Below are positions 1 through 8,017 of a stretch of DNA of 24,030 bases, one piece after another. Both the position numbers and the translations under genes were made by a program. The DNA comes from Candidatus Marinamargulisbacteria bacterium. GTDB lineage: Bacteria; Margulisbacteria; Marinamargulisbacteria; UBA817. The DNA lies in contig JALQXX010000020.1 in assembly GCA_023262965.1 (NCBI GenBank), forward strand, positions 4,952-28,981. The letters are read 5' to 3'. Position 1 is the stretch's first letter. Each line of letters starts with the position of its first letter. The notes under the pieces were generated by a model that saw only the letters and a program-made list of their open reading frames with translations, was not told where the DNA came from and did not search any database.

Positions 1-35
1 AATCAAATCCCAGGGCACTTTGTTGAATAAGGGAC

Positions 36-64
36 TTCACACAATAAGGCGAGACCCCTATAAT
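36..64 (+). promoter_or_regulatory. Promoter of htrA
   Basis: TTCACA (36-41) and a perfect TATAAT (59-64) are separated by 17 bases, a textbook sigma-70 type arrangement. Transcription would begin near 71-72, only about three bases before the ATG at 75. An in-frame TAG at 66-68 excludes a start codon upstream of 69. The mRNA is therefore predicted to be leaderless or nearly so. Confidence 0.65.
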
Positions 65-74
65 ATAGAGGCGT

Positions 75-1430
75 ATGTACGGTATGATGATGATGGCAAT
101 CATAGTTGGAATCCAAGTACTCGCGTATGCCGTGGTGGTTCCGTCTTTTGCTGATATTGCTAAAAAGGCATCGCCTGCGGTGGTGTTTATTCAAGTGGAA
201 AAAGGGAGCGCTCGGTCGACCCCGTCCCATTATTGGAATGATCCATTCTTGAATCAATTCTTTTTTGGTGACCCAAGCGGTTCGGGTCGGTATTCTCAGC
301 CCAAAACAGGCCAAGGATCGGGCTTTTTTATTGATCCCTCGGGGTATATTTTAACCAATAATCATGTGGTTGAAAACGCGCGTCGTATTGTGGTGCGATT
401 AAGCACCAATCGCGAATTTGAAGCCGAGCTCATTGGTGCGGATCCCCAATCAGATGTCGCGCTTATTAAAATCCATCATCCCGATCCCTTTCCCTATGTA
501 CCTATGGGCGATTCGGATGCCCTGGCGGTTGGGGATTGGGTCTTGGCAATTGGCAATCCGTTTGGGTTATCCAATACATTGACTGCGGGGATTGTAAGCG
601 CCAAAGGGCGAAATCACATGGGGATTACGGATTATGAAAATTTTATTCAAACGGATGCGGCCATTAATCCCGGTAATTCCGGCGGGCCATTGGTGAATAT
701 GGCGGGTGAAGTGGTGGGGATTAACACCGCTATTTTTAGTCAAAGTGGGGGATCGATGGGGATTGGGTTTTCCATTCCCATGACGATGGCCCGGCCGATT
801 ATGGAGCAATTAAAGGCATACGGTCGGTTTACCCGGGGGTATTTGGGGGTGATGATCCAAGATATAGATCCCGACTTAGCGGCGGGTTTGGGGGTGATTG
901 AGCAGGGGGTTATGGTAGTGAACATAACGCCCAATAGCCCGGCGGATACAGCGGGTATTCAACGGCGGGATATTATTACGCATATTGATGATGAGGCCGT
1001 TAATCGGGTGGTTGACTTTCGCAATCGGGTTGCGTTGACCAAGCCCGATACGTCCGTAGATCTGCGCATTCGTCGCAATAATCGGGACATGGTTGTGCCG
1101 GTGGTGATTGGTCAGTTGGATGGGCCGGTGTACGTAACCGAAGCCCCGCAAAAAGCACCGGTTAGCTATGGCATCGGCGTCAAGCCCATTTCGGATGCGG
1201 ATCGCAGTCGGCTCCAATTGCCCCGCATTCAAGGGGTGATTATTGACACCATTTCACCGGGATCGCCAGCCAGTCAGGCGGGAATTCCTGTGAATGGTAT
1301 TATTACCGAAGTGAATCAAGTGCCCATTGGATCGATGACGGATTTCAAGCGTGTGACGGCTAAAAAAACCAGCCCGCTGATAGTGCTCGTTTATTATCAA
1401 GGCGCATTTCGGTATTATGTGTTGCAGTAA
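75..1430 (+). CDS. htrA: HtrA/DegP-family periplasmic serine protease with two PDZ domains
   Basis: This is a trypsin-like protease and chaperone that degrades or refolds damaged envelope proteins in the periplasm. The 451-residue product starts with a hydrophobic segment (about 6-24) that should act as signal peptide or anchor, although it lacks the usual basic N-end. The catalytic triad is visible: His97 in TNNHVV, Asp127 in QSDVALIKI and Ser202 in NPGNSGGP. PDZ1 covers about 255-350 and PDZ2 about 365-451, the two-PDZ layout of DegP, DegQ and MucD. The length is normal for the family. The ATG at 75 was chosen because an in-frame stop lies at 66-68; ATGs at 84-93 are alternatives. No strong ribosome binding site is present and the promoter sits immediately upstream. 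The family assignment is certain; which paralogue it is cannot be told. Confidence 0.95.
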   Translation: MYGMMMMAIIVGIQVLAYAVVVPSFADIAKKASPAVVFIQVEKGSARSTPSHYWNDPFLNQFFFGDPSGSGRYSQPKTGQGSGFFIDPSGYILTNNHVVENARRIVVRLSTNREFEAELIGADPQSDVALIKIHHPDPFPYVPMGDSDALAVGDWVLAIGNPFGLSNTLTAGIVSAKGRNHMGITDYENFIQTDAAINPGNSGGPLVNMAGEVVGINTAIFSQSGGSMGIGFSIPMTMARPIMEQLKAYGRFTRGYLGVMIQDIDPDLAAGLGVIEQGVMVVNITPNSPADTAGIQRRDIITHIDDEAVNRVVDFRNRVALTKPDTSVDLRIRRNNRDMVVPVVIGQLDGPVYVTEAPQKAPVSYGIGVKPISDADRSRLQLPRIQGVIIDTISPGSPASQAGIPVNGIITEVNQVPIGSMTDFKRVTAKKTSPLIVLVYYQGAFRYYVLQ

Positions 1431-1469
1431 TCTTCAGTCAAAAAACCAGGGGGCAGCCTAATTGAAGAT
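1430..1469. repeat. Inverted repeat between htrA and tRNA-Arg, possible weak terminator
   Basis: ATCTTCA (1430-1436) and TGAAGAT (1463-1469) form a 7-base inverted repeat around a 26-base loop between convergent htrA and tRNA-Arg. Read on the minus strand, downstream of the tRNA, the loop also holds a short imperfect stem followed by six T (plus-strand A run at about 1439-1445). That resembles a weak intrinsic terminator for the tRNA. The stem is short, so this is only suggestive. Confidence 0.3.
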
Positions 1470-1481
1470 CGTGGATAAACA

Positions 1482-1558
1482 TGGCGCGCTCGCAGGGATT
1501 CGAACCCCGAACCTCCTGATCCGTAGTCAGGTGCTCTATCCAATTAAGCTACGAGCGC
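1482..1558 (-). tRNA. tRNA-Arg, anticodon ACG
   Basis: The 77-base minus-strand sequence folds as a full cloverleaf. The acceptor stem is GCGCTCG/CGAGCGC, the D arm includes AGCTTAATTGGATAGAGC, and the anticodon stem CCTGA/TCAGG encloses loop CTACGGA, giving anticodon ACG. The T arm is GGTTCGAATCC-like, with discriminator G and an encoded CCA end (plus strand TGG at 1482-1484). ACG reads CGU codons and normally needs A34-to-inosine editing by TadA, which is not in this window. The acceptor stem is identical to that of the second tRNA-Arg at 11874. Confidence 0.95.
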
Positions 1559-1570
1559 TCATTGAATGTG

Positions 1571-1599
1571 ATTGTATCATGGCGATTTCATCTCGTCGA
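1571..1599 (-). promoter_or_regulatory. Promoter of tRNA-Arg(ACG)
   Basis: On the minus strand TCGACG (plus 1594-1599) and TACAAT (plus 1571-1576) are 17 bases apart. The predicted start lies a few bases before the tRNA 5' end at 1558. The -10 matches consensus at five of six bases, the -35 at four. Confidence 0.55.
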
Positions 1600-1636
1600 G
1601 CTCTCGTTGGTTAAAATGGATGTTTCAAAAAAATTC

Positions 1637-1666
1637 TTGAAGGGAATAGCGACTACGGTTTATAGT
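1637..1666 (+). promoter_or_regulatory. Possible promoter of the patatin-like gene
   Basis: TTGAAG (1637-1642) and TATAGT (1661-1666) are 18 bases apart and would give a leader of about 70 bases before the ATG at 1747. Other -10-like boxes (TATGAT 1696-1701, TAGAAT 1704-1709) lie nearer the gene but have no good -35. Between the tRNA at 1558 and the gene I see nothing else convincing. Confidence 0.35.
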
Positions 1667-1746
1667 TATGAAACGTTTATAGGGTACTCCGGAGATATGA
1701 TAGTAGAATTTTGGTGTTGGAATAGTAAAAACGGGCGGGAAAATAC

Positions 1747-2838
1747 ATGACCGGTCAACTGGGCTTGGTTTTATCGGGGGGGGGTGCCCGAACGGCGTTT
1801 CAAGTGGGCGTTCTTACGGCAATCAGTGAATGGGTGTCGGAAGATAAAAGTCCATTTACCGTTATAACCGGTACCAGTGCTGGATCCATTAATGCAGCGT
1901 ATTTGGCAGCCAATGCGGATCGATTTCGGACAGCGGTTGCCACGCTCAAACGGATGTGGGGCCATTTGAGGACATCCGATATTTACTATTCGGATATTAT
2001 TTCAGGCCATTATTCAAAAACATTGATAAATGTTTTTCATTTAATTCGACGTGGATTAAAAGATAGTAATAGTTTTTTAAATGCGATTCCTTTAGCTAAA
2101 CTACTATCCAGTCATATTGATTTTGATCGCATCGAGTATTGTTTGCAGCAGGGGTTTTTATCCAGTTTGGCCATTACAGCCACCAGTTTTAATAAGTCCG
2201 TGTCAACAACATTCGTTCAGTCCAGCACCCGCAAGGAATGGGAACGTGTCCGTCGGGTAGGAATTTCGGAAGTCATTCGGGTGAAACATTTGATGGCCTC
2301 AACAGCCATTCCATTTTTATTTCCACCCGTTAAAATCAACCAGCAGTTTTTTGGAGATGGTAGTTTGCGCAATTTTTCACCGCTGAGTCCGGCCATTCGG
2401 AGTGGGGCGGATCGACTGGTTGTCATAGGCATTCGCCCGATTAATGAAGTGGATAACCCCATTAAAGAGACGATTTCATTTGGGGATATTTTTTCGCGAA
2501 TATTAAATACCATTTTATTTGATTCATTGGATGTGGATCAAGAGCGATTAAGTCGAATTAATCATACCGTTTCCACAAGCAATACAGGCGAATTGAAACA
2601 TATTAAATCCATTATTGTAAGGCCTTCTGTGGATTTTACAGAACTAGTAACGTCATTTGATTATGAGTGCCCGCGTATTTTGACGCATTTATTGCGACTC
2701 ATTGGATCCAAAAACAATGGGTATGATTTAAAAAGTTACTTAATGTTTGAGCCGGGGTATTTAAATGCCTTGATTGATCATGGCTATCGCGATGCGCAGA
2801 ACCAAAAAGCCGCTATTTTAGATGTGTTGACCGGCTAA
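1747..2838 (+). CDS. Patatin-like phospholipase (RssA/YchK type)
   Basis: This is a predicted acyl hydrolase acting on phospholipids or other lipid esters. The 363-residue product opens directly with the patatin core. It has an oxyanion-hole loop SGGGAR (10-15), nucleophile elbow GTSAGS with Ser44, and the Asp of the Ser-Asp dyad in GDGSLRN (Asp204). No signal peptide or barrel is attached, so it is probably cytoplasmic or membrane-peripheral, unlike fused patatin autotransporters. The remainder (about 215-363) is less conserved and looks helical. The ATG at 1747 sits just before the conserved LGLVLSGGG strand, which makes it the natural start, but no clear ribosome binding site precedes it. 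The 3' end overlaps the convergent exonuclease gene by 21 bases. Substrate unknown. Confidence 0.9.
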   Translation: MTGQLGLVLSGGGARTAFQVGVLTAISEWVSEDKSPFTVITGTSAGSINAAYLAANADRFRTAVATLKRMWGHLRTSDIYYSDIISGHYSKTLINVFHLIRRGLKDSNSFLNAIPLAKLLSSHIDFDRIEYCLQQGFLSSLAITATSFNKSVSTTFVQSSTRKEWERVRRVGISEVIRVKHLMASTAIPFLFPPVKINQQFFGDGSLRNFSPLSPAIRSGADRLVVIGIRPINEVDNPIKETISFGDIFSRILNTILFDSLDVDQERLSRINHTVSTSNTGELKHIKSIIVRPSVDFTELVTSFDYECPRILTHLLRLIGSKNNGYDLKSYLMFEPGYLNALIDHGYRDAQNQKAAILDVLTG

Positions 2839-4218
2839 ATACGTCGCAATAAATTGGGCGGTGTAGTCATAAAGCTCTGAAAAAATGCGGTATTCGCGGC
2901 TGCTTTTAGGGACCTGGCTGCGTTTTAATTCAATGGTTGCCAACTCGGTGTCTAGGTTGGTGCGATCATCAGGGTTTTGAAACATGGTGCCGGATACATA
3001 CCGGGACTGAATGTACTGCTGCGCGTGACGGGGTAAAGGGTTGCGGTGATGGTTGAGGTAAAATCGATTAAAAAGGGTGATCATCAATCGGTCACGTCTG
3101 GCCGCCTCGGCGGATAGGTGGGGTTGGCGATTGCGCCATTCGGCAATAATCGCGGCATGGGCATTCGGGTCCTGAATCAGGCGTTGAATGCAGGCCCGCA
3201 GGGTATCAATACGATCGAAGCCCATGGCCCAGGGCCGGTATTCGATGTCCCAAGATACCGGAAACAACAAAAAATAATCACGGGCTTTGGCAGTAATTGT
3301 GCGAATATGCGGGTCAGCGAGTATGGCGCTGTGCGCATCGGTTTGTGGGTGAACCGATACATGAATGTAGGTGGTTCGTGTATTCAAATAACGGATTAGC
3401 GGGGCGTGGTCTGCAACATTAGTCGGTTTTTTTTCGGTATAATCGCGACTGTTTAGTAATAAAAATGCGGTTTTGCTGGGTTGGCCAATCACCAGCCATT
3501 GGTTGGTATCTACAATCGGCGTGTCGGCGGTTTGCTCGTACCGAAAAAATGGCTCCCGCAAATAGGTGTTAGGGGTGCAAAAGGACTGGGTGTTTAATTG
3601 ACGGGCATGAAAATCCGATAGCGTTTGGGAAAATCGGCTTTCCAGGGCTTTGGTTAAGGCAATGGTGAGGTGGACATCGTCTTTGGCATCATGGGTTTGC
3701 GGGGTGTCCAAGCAGTCAAATGCCCGACACAGCTCTTCCAATCGAAACCCAAACGATGTGATGTCATGTGTTTTTTTTCGGGTAAAGGGGAAGGTTTCCG
3801 GATGCGATAGGGCGCAATATTTGGCAAATTGATAGACGTCCAATGAGCTAACTTTTCCGTAAAAAGAGGGGCTTATACCGTTTTTTAATAGGAGTTTTTC
3901 AAAGTGTTTAAAGTCAAAACGTGCCGAATTAAAACCGGTTAAGGGCATGGGGCCGTGGGTTGTTATGGCATCGTCTATAAAATCAAAAATACGTTGGGCG
4001 GCGTCGTATTCGCGGATACCACGGGTCACGCAATCGTGAATGGATAATTGATTCACCGCAATGGCCTCGCAGGACGGGCATTCCATACGATTGGGTTTAA
4101 TCAATCCCTCGCATTCGCGGATAATCCGATACTGACGATCCACTACAACAAAATAATACGATAATATTTGACCTAAAAAATGACGCTGACTCGTTTCAAA
4201 ATCATAAAAAATAAACAT
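2818..4218 (-). CDS. sbcB: Exonuclease I-like DEDDh 3'-5' DNA exonuclease
   Basis: It is a predicted 3'-5' single-strand DNA exonuclease of the ExoI (SbcB) type, acting in recombination and mismatch repair. The 466-residue protein shows the family motifs in order. Exo I is FYDFETS with Asp6 and Glu8; Exo II is TGFNSARFDF with Asp102, very close to the ExoI GYNNVRFDD motif. SSLDVYQF and FRLEELCRAF follow, and Exo III is HDAKDDV with His176 and Asp181. The C-terminal two thirds should correspond to the SH3-like and helical ExoI domains, and the length is close to E. coli ExoI (about 475). It lies 33 bases after the HIT gene on the same strand and is probably cotranscribed with rimO and HIT. It has no strong ribosome binding site. 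The gene symbol is by homology of the N-terminal domain and length. Confidence 0.8.
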   Translation of the reverse strand: MFIFYDFETSQRHFLGQILSYYFVVVDRQYRIIRECEGLIKPNRMECPSCEAIAVNQLSIHDCVTRGIREYDAAQRIFDFIDDAITTHGPMPLTGFNSARFDFKHFEKLLLKNGISPSFYGKVSSLDVYQFAKYCALSHPETFPFTRKKTHDITSFGFRLEELCRAFDCLDTPQTHDAKDDVHLTIALTKALESRFSQTLSDFHARQLNTQSFCTPNTYLREPFFRYEQTADTPIVDTNQWLVIGQPSKTAFLLLNSRDYTEKKPTNVADHAPLIRYLNTRTTYIHVSVHPQTDAHSAILADPHIRTITAKARDYFLLFPVSWDIEYRPWAMGFDRIDTLRACIQRLIQDPNAHAAIIAEWRNRQPHLSAEAARRDRLMITLFNRFYLNHHRNPLPRHAQQYIQSRYVSGTMFQNPDDRTNLDTELATIELKRSQVPKSSREYRIFSELYDYTAQFIATYLAGQHI

Positions 4219-4251
4219 AATGAATTCTTAATTGGGGCAGCTGTGGGGGAA

Positions 4252-4665
4252 TCATGCTGTGGGTAAATGCGCGCGAATGCGGGCGGCTACGGCTTGTAAA
4301 TCATTCGGGTCTGCAGCACGAGCATTAGCAAAATTAAGATCCGCACCGGTGTGAATGGGGACCAGGTGTAGGTGGGCGTGGGGCACATCCAGTCCGGCAA
4401 CCAGTATCCCAACGCGTTTGCAGGGAACCGCTTGGTGAATGGCCTGGGCAATGGGCTTGGCAATGAGTAGATACTGCGATAGCAGGGCATCGTCCAAATC
4501 GAATAGGTTGTCGATTTCTTTTTTGGGAACAACCAAGGTGTGCCCGGTCGCAATGGGATGAATGTCTAGAAATGCAATAAAATCGGCGGTTTCTGTGATG
4601 CGGTGGCAGGGGATTGTGCCCGCAATGATTTGGGTGAAAATACTAGGCGTCAACGGGCTTCCCAA
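4252..4665 (-). CDS. HIT-family nucleotide hydrolase (Hint/Ap4A hydrolase-like)
   Basis: HIT proteins hydrolyse phosphoramidate or dinucleoside polyphosphate bonds of purine nucleotides in the cytosol. The 137-residue product carries the histidine triad PHAHLHLVP with His96, His98 and His100, His98 being the expected nucleophile. The N-terminal pattern IFTQIIAGTIPC, then AFLDIHPIATGHTLVVPK, is that of Hint-type HIT proteins. The usual zinc-binding CxxC near the start is missing (SIFT instead). The gene overlaps the end of rimO by 23 bases, which implies cotranscription and translational coupling. The ATG at 4665 gives the normal family N-terminus. Natural substrate not predictable. Confidence 0.92.
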   Translation of the reverse strand: MGSPLTPSIFTQIIAGTIPCHRITETADFIAFLDIHPIATGHTLVVPKKEIDNLFDLDDALLSQYLLIAKPIAQAIHQAVPCKRVGILVAGLDVPHAHLHLVPIHTGADLNFANARAADPNDLQAVAARIRAHLPTA

Positions 4666-5935
4666 TAAAATCGATGCCGGATACGCCCGTTAAGCGTACG
4701 GCAATCATGTCACCGGGCTGGTAGGGGGGATTGGGAATGTCCAGTCGAATAACGTTGTCCACATCGGGGGCTTCATAGACGCTGCGGCCACACCCGTTGC
4801 CTTCGTATAGTAGGATAACGGTTTCCCCCAACCGGCGCAGCTGACGATCCCCACGCTGACGAAAATGATGATCCATTATACGAGATACCCGTTCCCGACG
4901 AACCGATTCCGGCACGGTCTCACCATACGTGTAGGCCCGTGTATTGGGCTCGGGAGAATAGGTGAAGCAGCCGATATGATCGATGGTATGGGTATCCAAA
5001 AAATCGCATATTTCGTGAACATGGTCATCGGTTTCACCAGGAAACCCGCAAATAAAGGTGGTGCGCAGGGCCAAATGGGGAATGGCGGCACGCATATCGG
5101 TGATAATGTTTTCGAGAAATGCTTTGTCGTGGCGGCGATTCATTCGGGATAGGAGCTCGGTGTTAACGTGTTGAATGGGCATGTCAATATAGGGAATCAC
5201 ATTGGGGGTGGTGGCAATGGCATGAATGAGTTTGGGGGTAACACGGGCTGGGAAAATATACATCAACCGAATCCAAGCATCCAGGTCGCGCAGGCCATCG
5301 AGTAGGGTTTCCAGACAGGGGGTGCCGTATATATCCTCTCCCCAGGCCGTGGTGTCTTCCGCTACAATGATGAGCTCCTTGGCTCCCATAGCCATCTGCC
5401 GTTTGGCGTCCTCACGAATAGCGGCAATCGATTTGGATCGATGGGTGCCCCGGATTTTGGGGATTGTGCAAAACGCGCACCAATTATCACAGCCCTCCGA
5501 AATTTTGAGGTAGGCGTAGTGGGATGGACTGATTTTGGTGTAGGGCTTGGTTGTATGGGGGGTGTATTTTTGGTTAAATATACGTTTTGCCATGCGGGTG
5601 TGCAAGGTGGCTTCATCACGGGTTGTGCACCACAGATCCACTTGAGGGTACTTTTCTTCGAGCACCTCCGGTTTAAATCGAGATGGGTAGCAGCCCACCA
5701 CGCAAATATAGCGAATATGCCCTTGATTTTTTTGATCAATCAATCGTTCAATATTGGATTCCGTTTCATCAATAGCGGCCTGGATAAACGAACAGGTGTT
5801 GAGCACCGTAATGGATTCGGTGGTGCCTTCCGCAACCAAGGTAAAGCCAACCGATTGAATGGATTGTACCATGGCCTCAGAATCCACCAAGGTCCGTGCG
5901 CATCCCAACGAAATCAGGCTAAAATTGGCGTTCAT
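4643..5935 (-). CDS. rimO: Ribosomal protein S12 methylthiotransferase RimO
   Basis: RimO is a radical-SAM enzyme that adds a methylthio group to an aspartate of ribosomal protein S12, using two iron-sulfur clusters. The 430-residue product shows the N-terminal methylthiotransferase domain with its cluster cysteines Cys12 (SLGCA), Cys48 (LNTCSF) and Cys82 (VGCYP). The radical-SAM motif follows as CDNWCAFC (Cys149, Cys153, Cys156) with TIPKIRGTHRS, then a TRAM-like domain over the last 65 or so residues. The closely spaced CxxxCxxC, the YIDMPIQH segment and the length fit RimO better than MiaB, although MiaB-like tRNA methylthiotransferases are the alternative. It is the first gene of the minus-strand unit rimO-HIT-exonuclease. 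A TAAAAT box ends six bases before the ATG, so the mRNA is probably leaderless. Confidence 0.9.
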   Translation of the reverse strand: MNANFSLISLGCARTLVDSEAMVQSIQSVGFTLVAEGTTESITVLNTCSFIQAAIDETESNIERLIDQKNQGHIRYICVVGCYPSRFKPEVLEEKYPQVDLWCTTRDEATLHTRMAKRIFNQKYTPHTTKPYTKISPSHYAYLKISEGCDNWCAFCTIPKIRGTHRSKSIAAIREDAKRQMAMGAKELIIVAEDTTAWGEDIYGTPCLETLLDGLRDLDAWIRLMYIFPARVTPKLIHAIATTPNVIPYIDMPIQHVNTELLSRMNRRHDKAFLENIITDMRAAIPHLALRTTFICGFPGETDDHVHEICDFLDTHTIDHIGCFTYSPEPNTRAYTYGETVPESVRRERVSRIMDHHFRQRGDRQLRRLGETVILLYEGNGCGRSVYEAPDVDNVIRLDIPNPPYQPGDMIAVRLTGVSGIDFIGKPVDA

Positions 5936-5941
5936 GTCAGT

Positions 5942-5970
5942 ATTTTAACAAGGTATAGGGGGCTTGAATA
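5942..5970 (-). promoter_or_regulatory. Promoter of rimO (leaderless type)
   Basis: On the minus strand TAAAAT (plus 5942-5947) ends six bases before the rimO ATG (5935). Seventeen bases further upstream is TATTCA (plus 5965-5970), a weak -35. No Shine-Dalgarno sequence is seen. It lies back to back with the enolase-gene promoter. Confidence 0.45.
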
Positions 5971-5978
5971 GGGGGCGC

Positions 5979-6007
5979 TTGGATAATACACAACGGATTG
6001 ATACACT
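5979..6007 (+). promoter_or_regulatory. Promoter of the enolase-superfamily gene (leaderless type)
   Basis: TTGGAT (5979-5984) and TACACT (6002-6007) are 17 bases apart, and the -10 box ends seven bases before the ATG at 6015. This supports that ATG rather than the in-frame TTG at 5964, which lies upstream of the promoter. Confidence 0.45.
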
Positions 6008-6014
6008 GGGTGAT

Positions 6015-7052
6015 ATGACGGAATTGACCATTCATTGGGTTGAATTGCCATTACGATACCCGGTACGCACGGTTAAGGGGCCGTTGTTCACGCGTCAAAC
6101 GGTGTTATTGCAGTACGCCGATGCCAGTGGGGTATTTTGGGGAGAAGCCCCTGCACGCATTCATGGGCGTACTCACCACATGACGCAATCAACAGTATGG
6201 TCGTGGCTATCCGCGCATGGGGGCGATGTCCGGCGGTATTTGGATGATCCAGGGCGGGTACCGAATCCGGCCGAGGGGGTGTCGGCCACTATACAAACGG
6301 CGCTGGATCAAATTATTGTGCAGCGGGATGCGCGACAGCAGGGGTGCGCGGTTCATGACTTTTTGGGGATTGCACCGCGACCGATTGATGGAAATGCCAT
6401 GTTGGGCATGCAGCCAACCGATGATGCGTATGGTCAGGCCATTGAGCGCATTGCCGCACAGGGGTACAGGGGCTTAAAATTAAAAGTGACGCCGAACACA
6501 CTGGCAATTATGAATCGTGTGATTCGGTCGGTGGGGGCGCCATTCACACGGATTGTTGTTGATGCCAACGAGTCGTTTGACACCACCAACTGGCACCAAT
6601 TGGACGTTTTGCCGGACTGGGTACGCATTGAGCAGCCGGTGTCTGCCGCTGAACCGGATTTGTTGCGCCGGATGAGTCAGCGATACCCGCACCGTATTAT
6701 TGTGGATGAGTCCATTCGCAGGGTCCAGGATATGGCATTGTTTGCGGGGCTACCGATAGGCGTCATGATAAAGCCATCCAGCATGGGGGGGATTCGACCA
6801 ACGGTGCAGGCGATTCACGCCGCGCGTGAGTACGGGTTATCGTGTGGGGTTAGTGGGTATTTGGAATCGGGGGTGGGACGTTATTTTCATTGGCTGATTG
6901 CGCAACACCCGGGCATTACGTTACCCTGTGATTTTATGTGGTCGGACTATTATTATACCCACGATGTCTGTGGCGTATTCCCCGGCGCCGACTTATATAA
7001 GGGGCTTCCCCCCATTGATGGTGCTCCCATTACGGCGTCACAATCGGTTTAG
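6015..7052 (+). CDS. Mandelate racemase/muconate-lactonizing enzyme family protein, possibly o-succinylbenzoate synthase or dipeptide epimerase
   Basis: This 345-residue protein has the two-domain enolase-superfamily layout. A capping domain (about 1-115) contains WVELPLRYPVRT and WGEAPA. The barrel domain has the catalytic pair Lys155/Lys157 in GLKLKV, metal ligands Asp183 (VVDANES), Glu206 (IEQPV) and Asp231 (IVDES), and the opposite-face Lys253 (MIKPSSMGG). All active-site residues are intact, so it should abstract an alpha proton from a carboxylate substrate. The LKLK signature is typical of the MenC/Ala-Glu epimerase subgroup. The SDTDG-like motif often seen in dipeptide epimerases is not apparent. 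With menB about 5 kb away, MenC is attractive, but this is inference. Its stop codon overlaps that of the convergent barrel gene. An upstream TTG at 5964 is a less likely start. Confidence 0.8.
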   Translation: MTELTIHWVELPLRYPVRTVKGPLFTRQTVLLQYADASGVFWGEAPARIHGRTHHMTQSTVWSWLSAHGGDVRRYLDDPGRVPNPAEGVSATIQTALDQIIVQRDARQQGCAVHDFLGIAPRPIDGNAMLGMQPTDDAYGQAIERIAAQGYRGLKLKVTPNTLAIMNRVIRSVGAPFTRIVVDANESFDTTNWHQLDVLPDWVRIEQPVSAAEPDLLRRMSQRYPHRIIVDESIRRVQDMALFAGLPIGVMIKPSSMGGIRPTVQAIHAAREYGLSCGVSGYLESGVGRYFHWLIAQHPGITLPCDFMWSDYYYTHDVCGVFPGADLYKGLPPIDGAPITASQSV

Positions 7053-8017
7053 AATACGTGATTAAACCCAAAATAAAAGGCCCGATTATTATTGGAAAAA
7101 GCGGGTTCGATTCGCAAGCTAACCGGCCCAATGGGAATATGAATTGCCAAGCCATACGACAATAACGGTTGGTTCATCGAGAATAATTGGGGCCCCATCC
7201 CACCCGCTTCAATAAAGGGGGCCAGATGCATAAACGACCGCCATTCAAACCGGTATTCCACTTGTGCAAACCCAATAAATGCATCACAAAAGGTATTGGG
7301 TTGATACCCACGCATGTAAAAATAGCTGCCGGCACAAGGGTCATAGGCAATGTGGCGATCCGACGCCCGGGTATAGGTTGTGTAAACGCGCGTAGCCAGC
7401 GTTGATTTCGGGGGCAAGGGCACAAACCATCGTACATCCGAAACCAATTGAAGCCGTTGGGCATAAAGCGTCGCGGATAGGGTATTAAAGTACCCGGATG
7501 TGCTGTTGATTTCCCGGTTGCGTGTGTCCCGTTGAATACCCACCATAACCCCCACATCGGATTGATTGGTAAACAGTGGTTTGGAATTCGCAATGGGGTC
7601 CTCTATGTATCCGGTATACGATAGTCCCAAAAGCCCGTCCCATCCATGAGATAACGGAATTTCAACGCCCCATTTCGCCCAGACGTTTTGGTACATCAAA
7701 TAGTCATCGTTCAGGACCGTTCCAGCGGGTAAGGGGCCATAGTAATACGAGCCCATATTGGTGTAGTACAGATCGATGTTCCATCGGACGGGACCAAGGA
7801 TCATATTCCGACGACTGACATACGTTGATATTCCCCGTTTTTGGGAGAGTAACAGCGCTTGATGGGTGCTCCCATCGGACGTGCTGTCTTGATAAAACAC
7901 TCCCCCCAATAGCCCGGTATTTTTGGAATACGATACAACCGGAACCACGGTCCCCCATACCGACAAGGCGATAAATCCCCAAATAAGTGCAGTGGCGATG
8001 CAATGATACCCGCGCAT
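7049..8017 (-). CDS. Outer-membrane Omp85/BamA-type surface-antigen barrel without POTRA domains
   Basis: The 322-residue product begins with a signal peptide (about 1-24). It then reads as alternating amphipathic beta strands rich in Tyr, Gly and Trp, ending in a terminal Phe (FGFNHVF), the recognition signal for outer-membrane barrel assembly. YFYMRGYQPNTF contains the RGY signature of the Omp85 loop-6 lock, and the start PVVSYSKNTGLLGG is like the first strand of D15 surface-antigen domains. There is no room for POTRA domains, so it is not BamA itself. The ATG shares its A with the TAA of the upstream transporter gene (TAATG), so translation is coupled. It may be a channel or assembly factor serving that transporter, but the role is unknown. 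Confidence 0.75.
   Translation of the reverse strand: MRGYHCIATALIWGFIALSVWGTVVPVVSYSKNTGLLGGVFYQDSTSDGSTHQALLLSQKRGISTYVSRRNMILGPVRWNIDLYYTNMGSYYYGPLPAGTVLNDDYLMYQNVWAKWGVEIPLSHGWDGLLGLSYTGYIEDPIANSKPLFTNQSDVGVMVGIQRDTRNREINSTSGYFNTLSATLYAQRLQLVSDVRWFVPLPPKSTLATRVYTTYTRASDRHIAYDPCAGSYFYMRGYQPNTFCDAFIGFAQVEYRFEWRSFMHLAPFIEAGGMGPQLFSMNQPLLSYGLAIHIPIGPVSLRIEPAFSNNNRAFYFGFNHVF

Noticed and set aside
1562-1750. A 62-codon plus-strand frame between tRNA-Arg and the patatin-like gene
   Set aside because: It covers the tRNA promoter region and the leader of the next gene, has no recognisable motif or ribosome binding site, and its composition looks intergenic.
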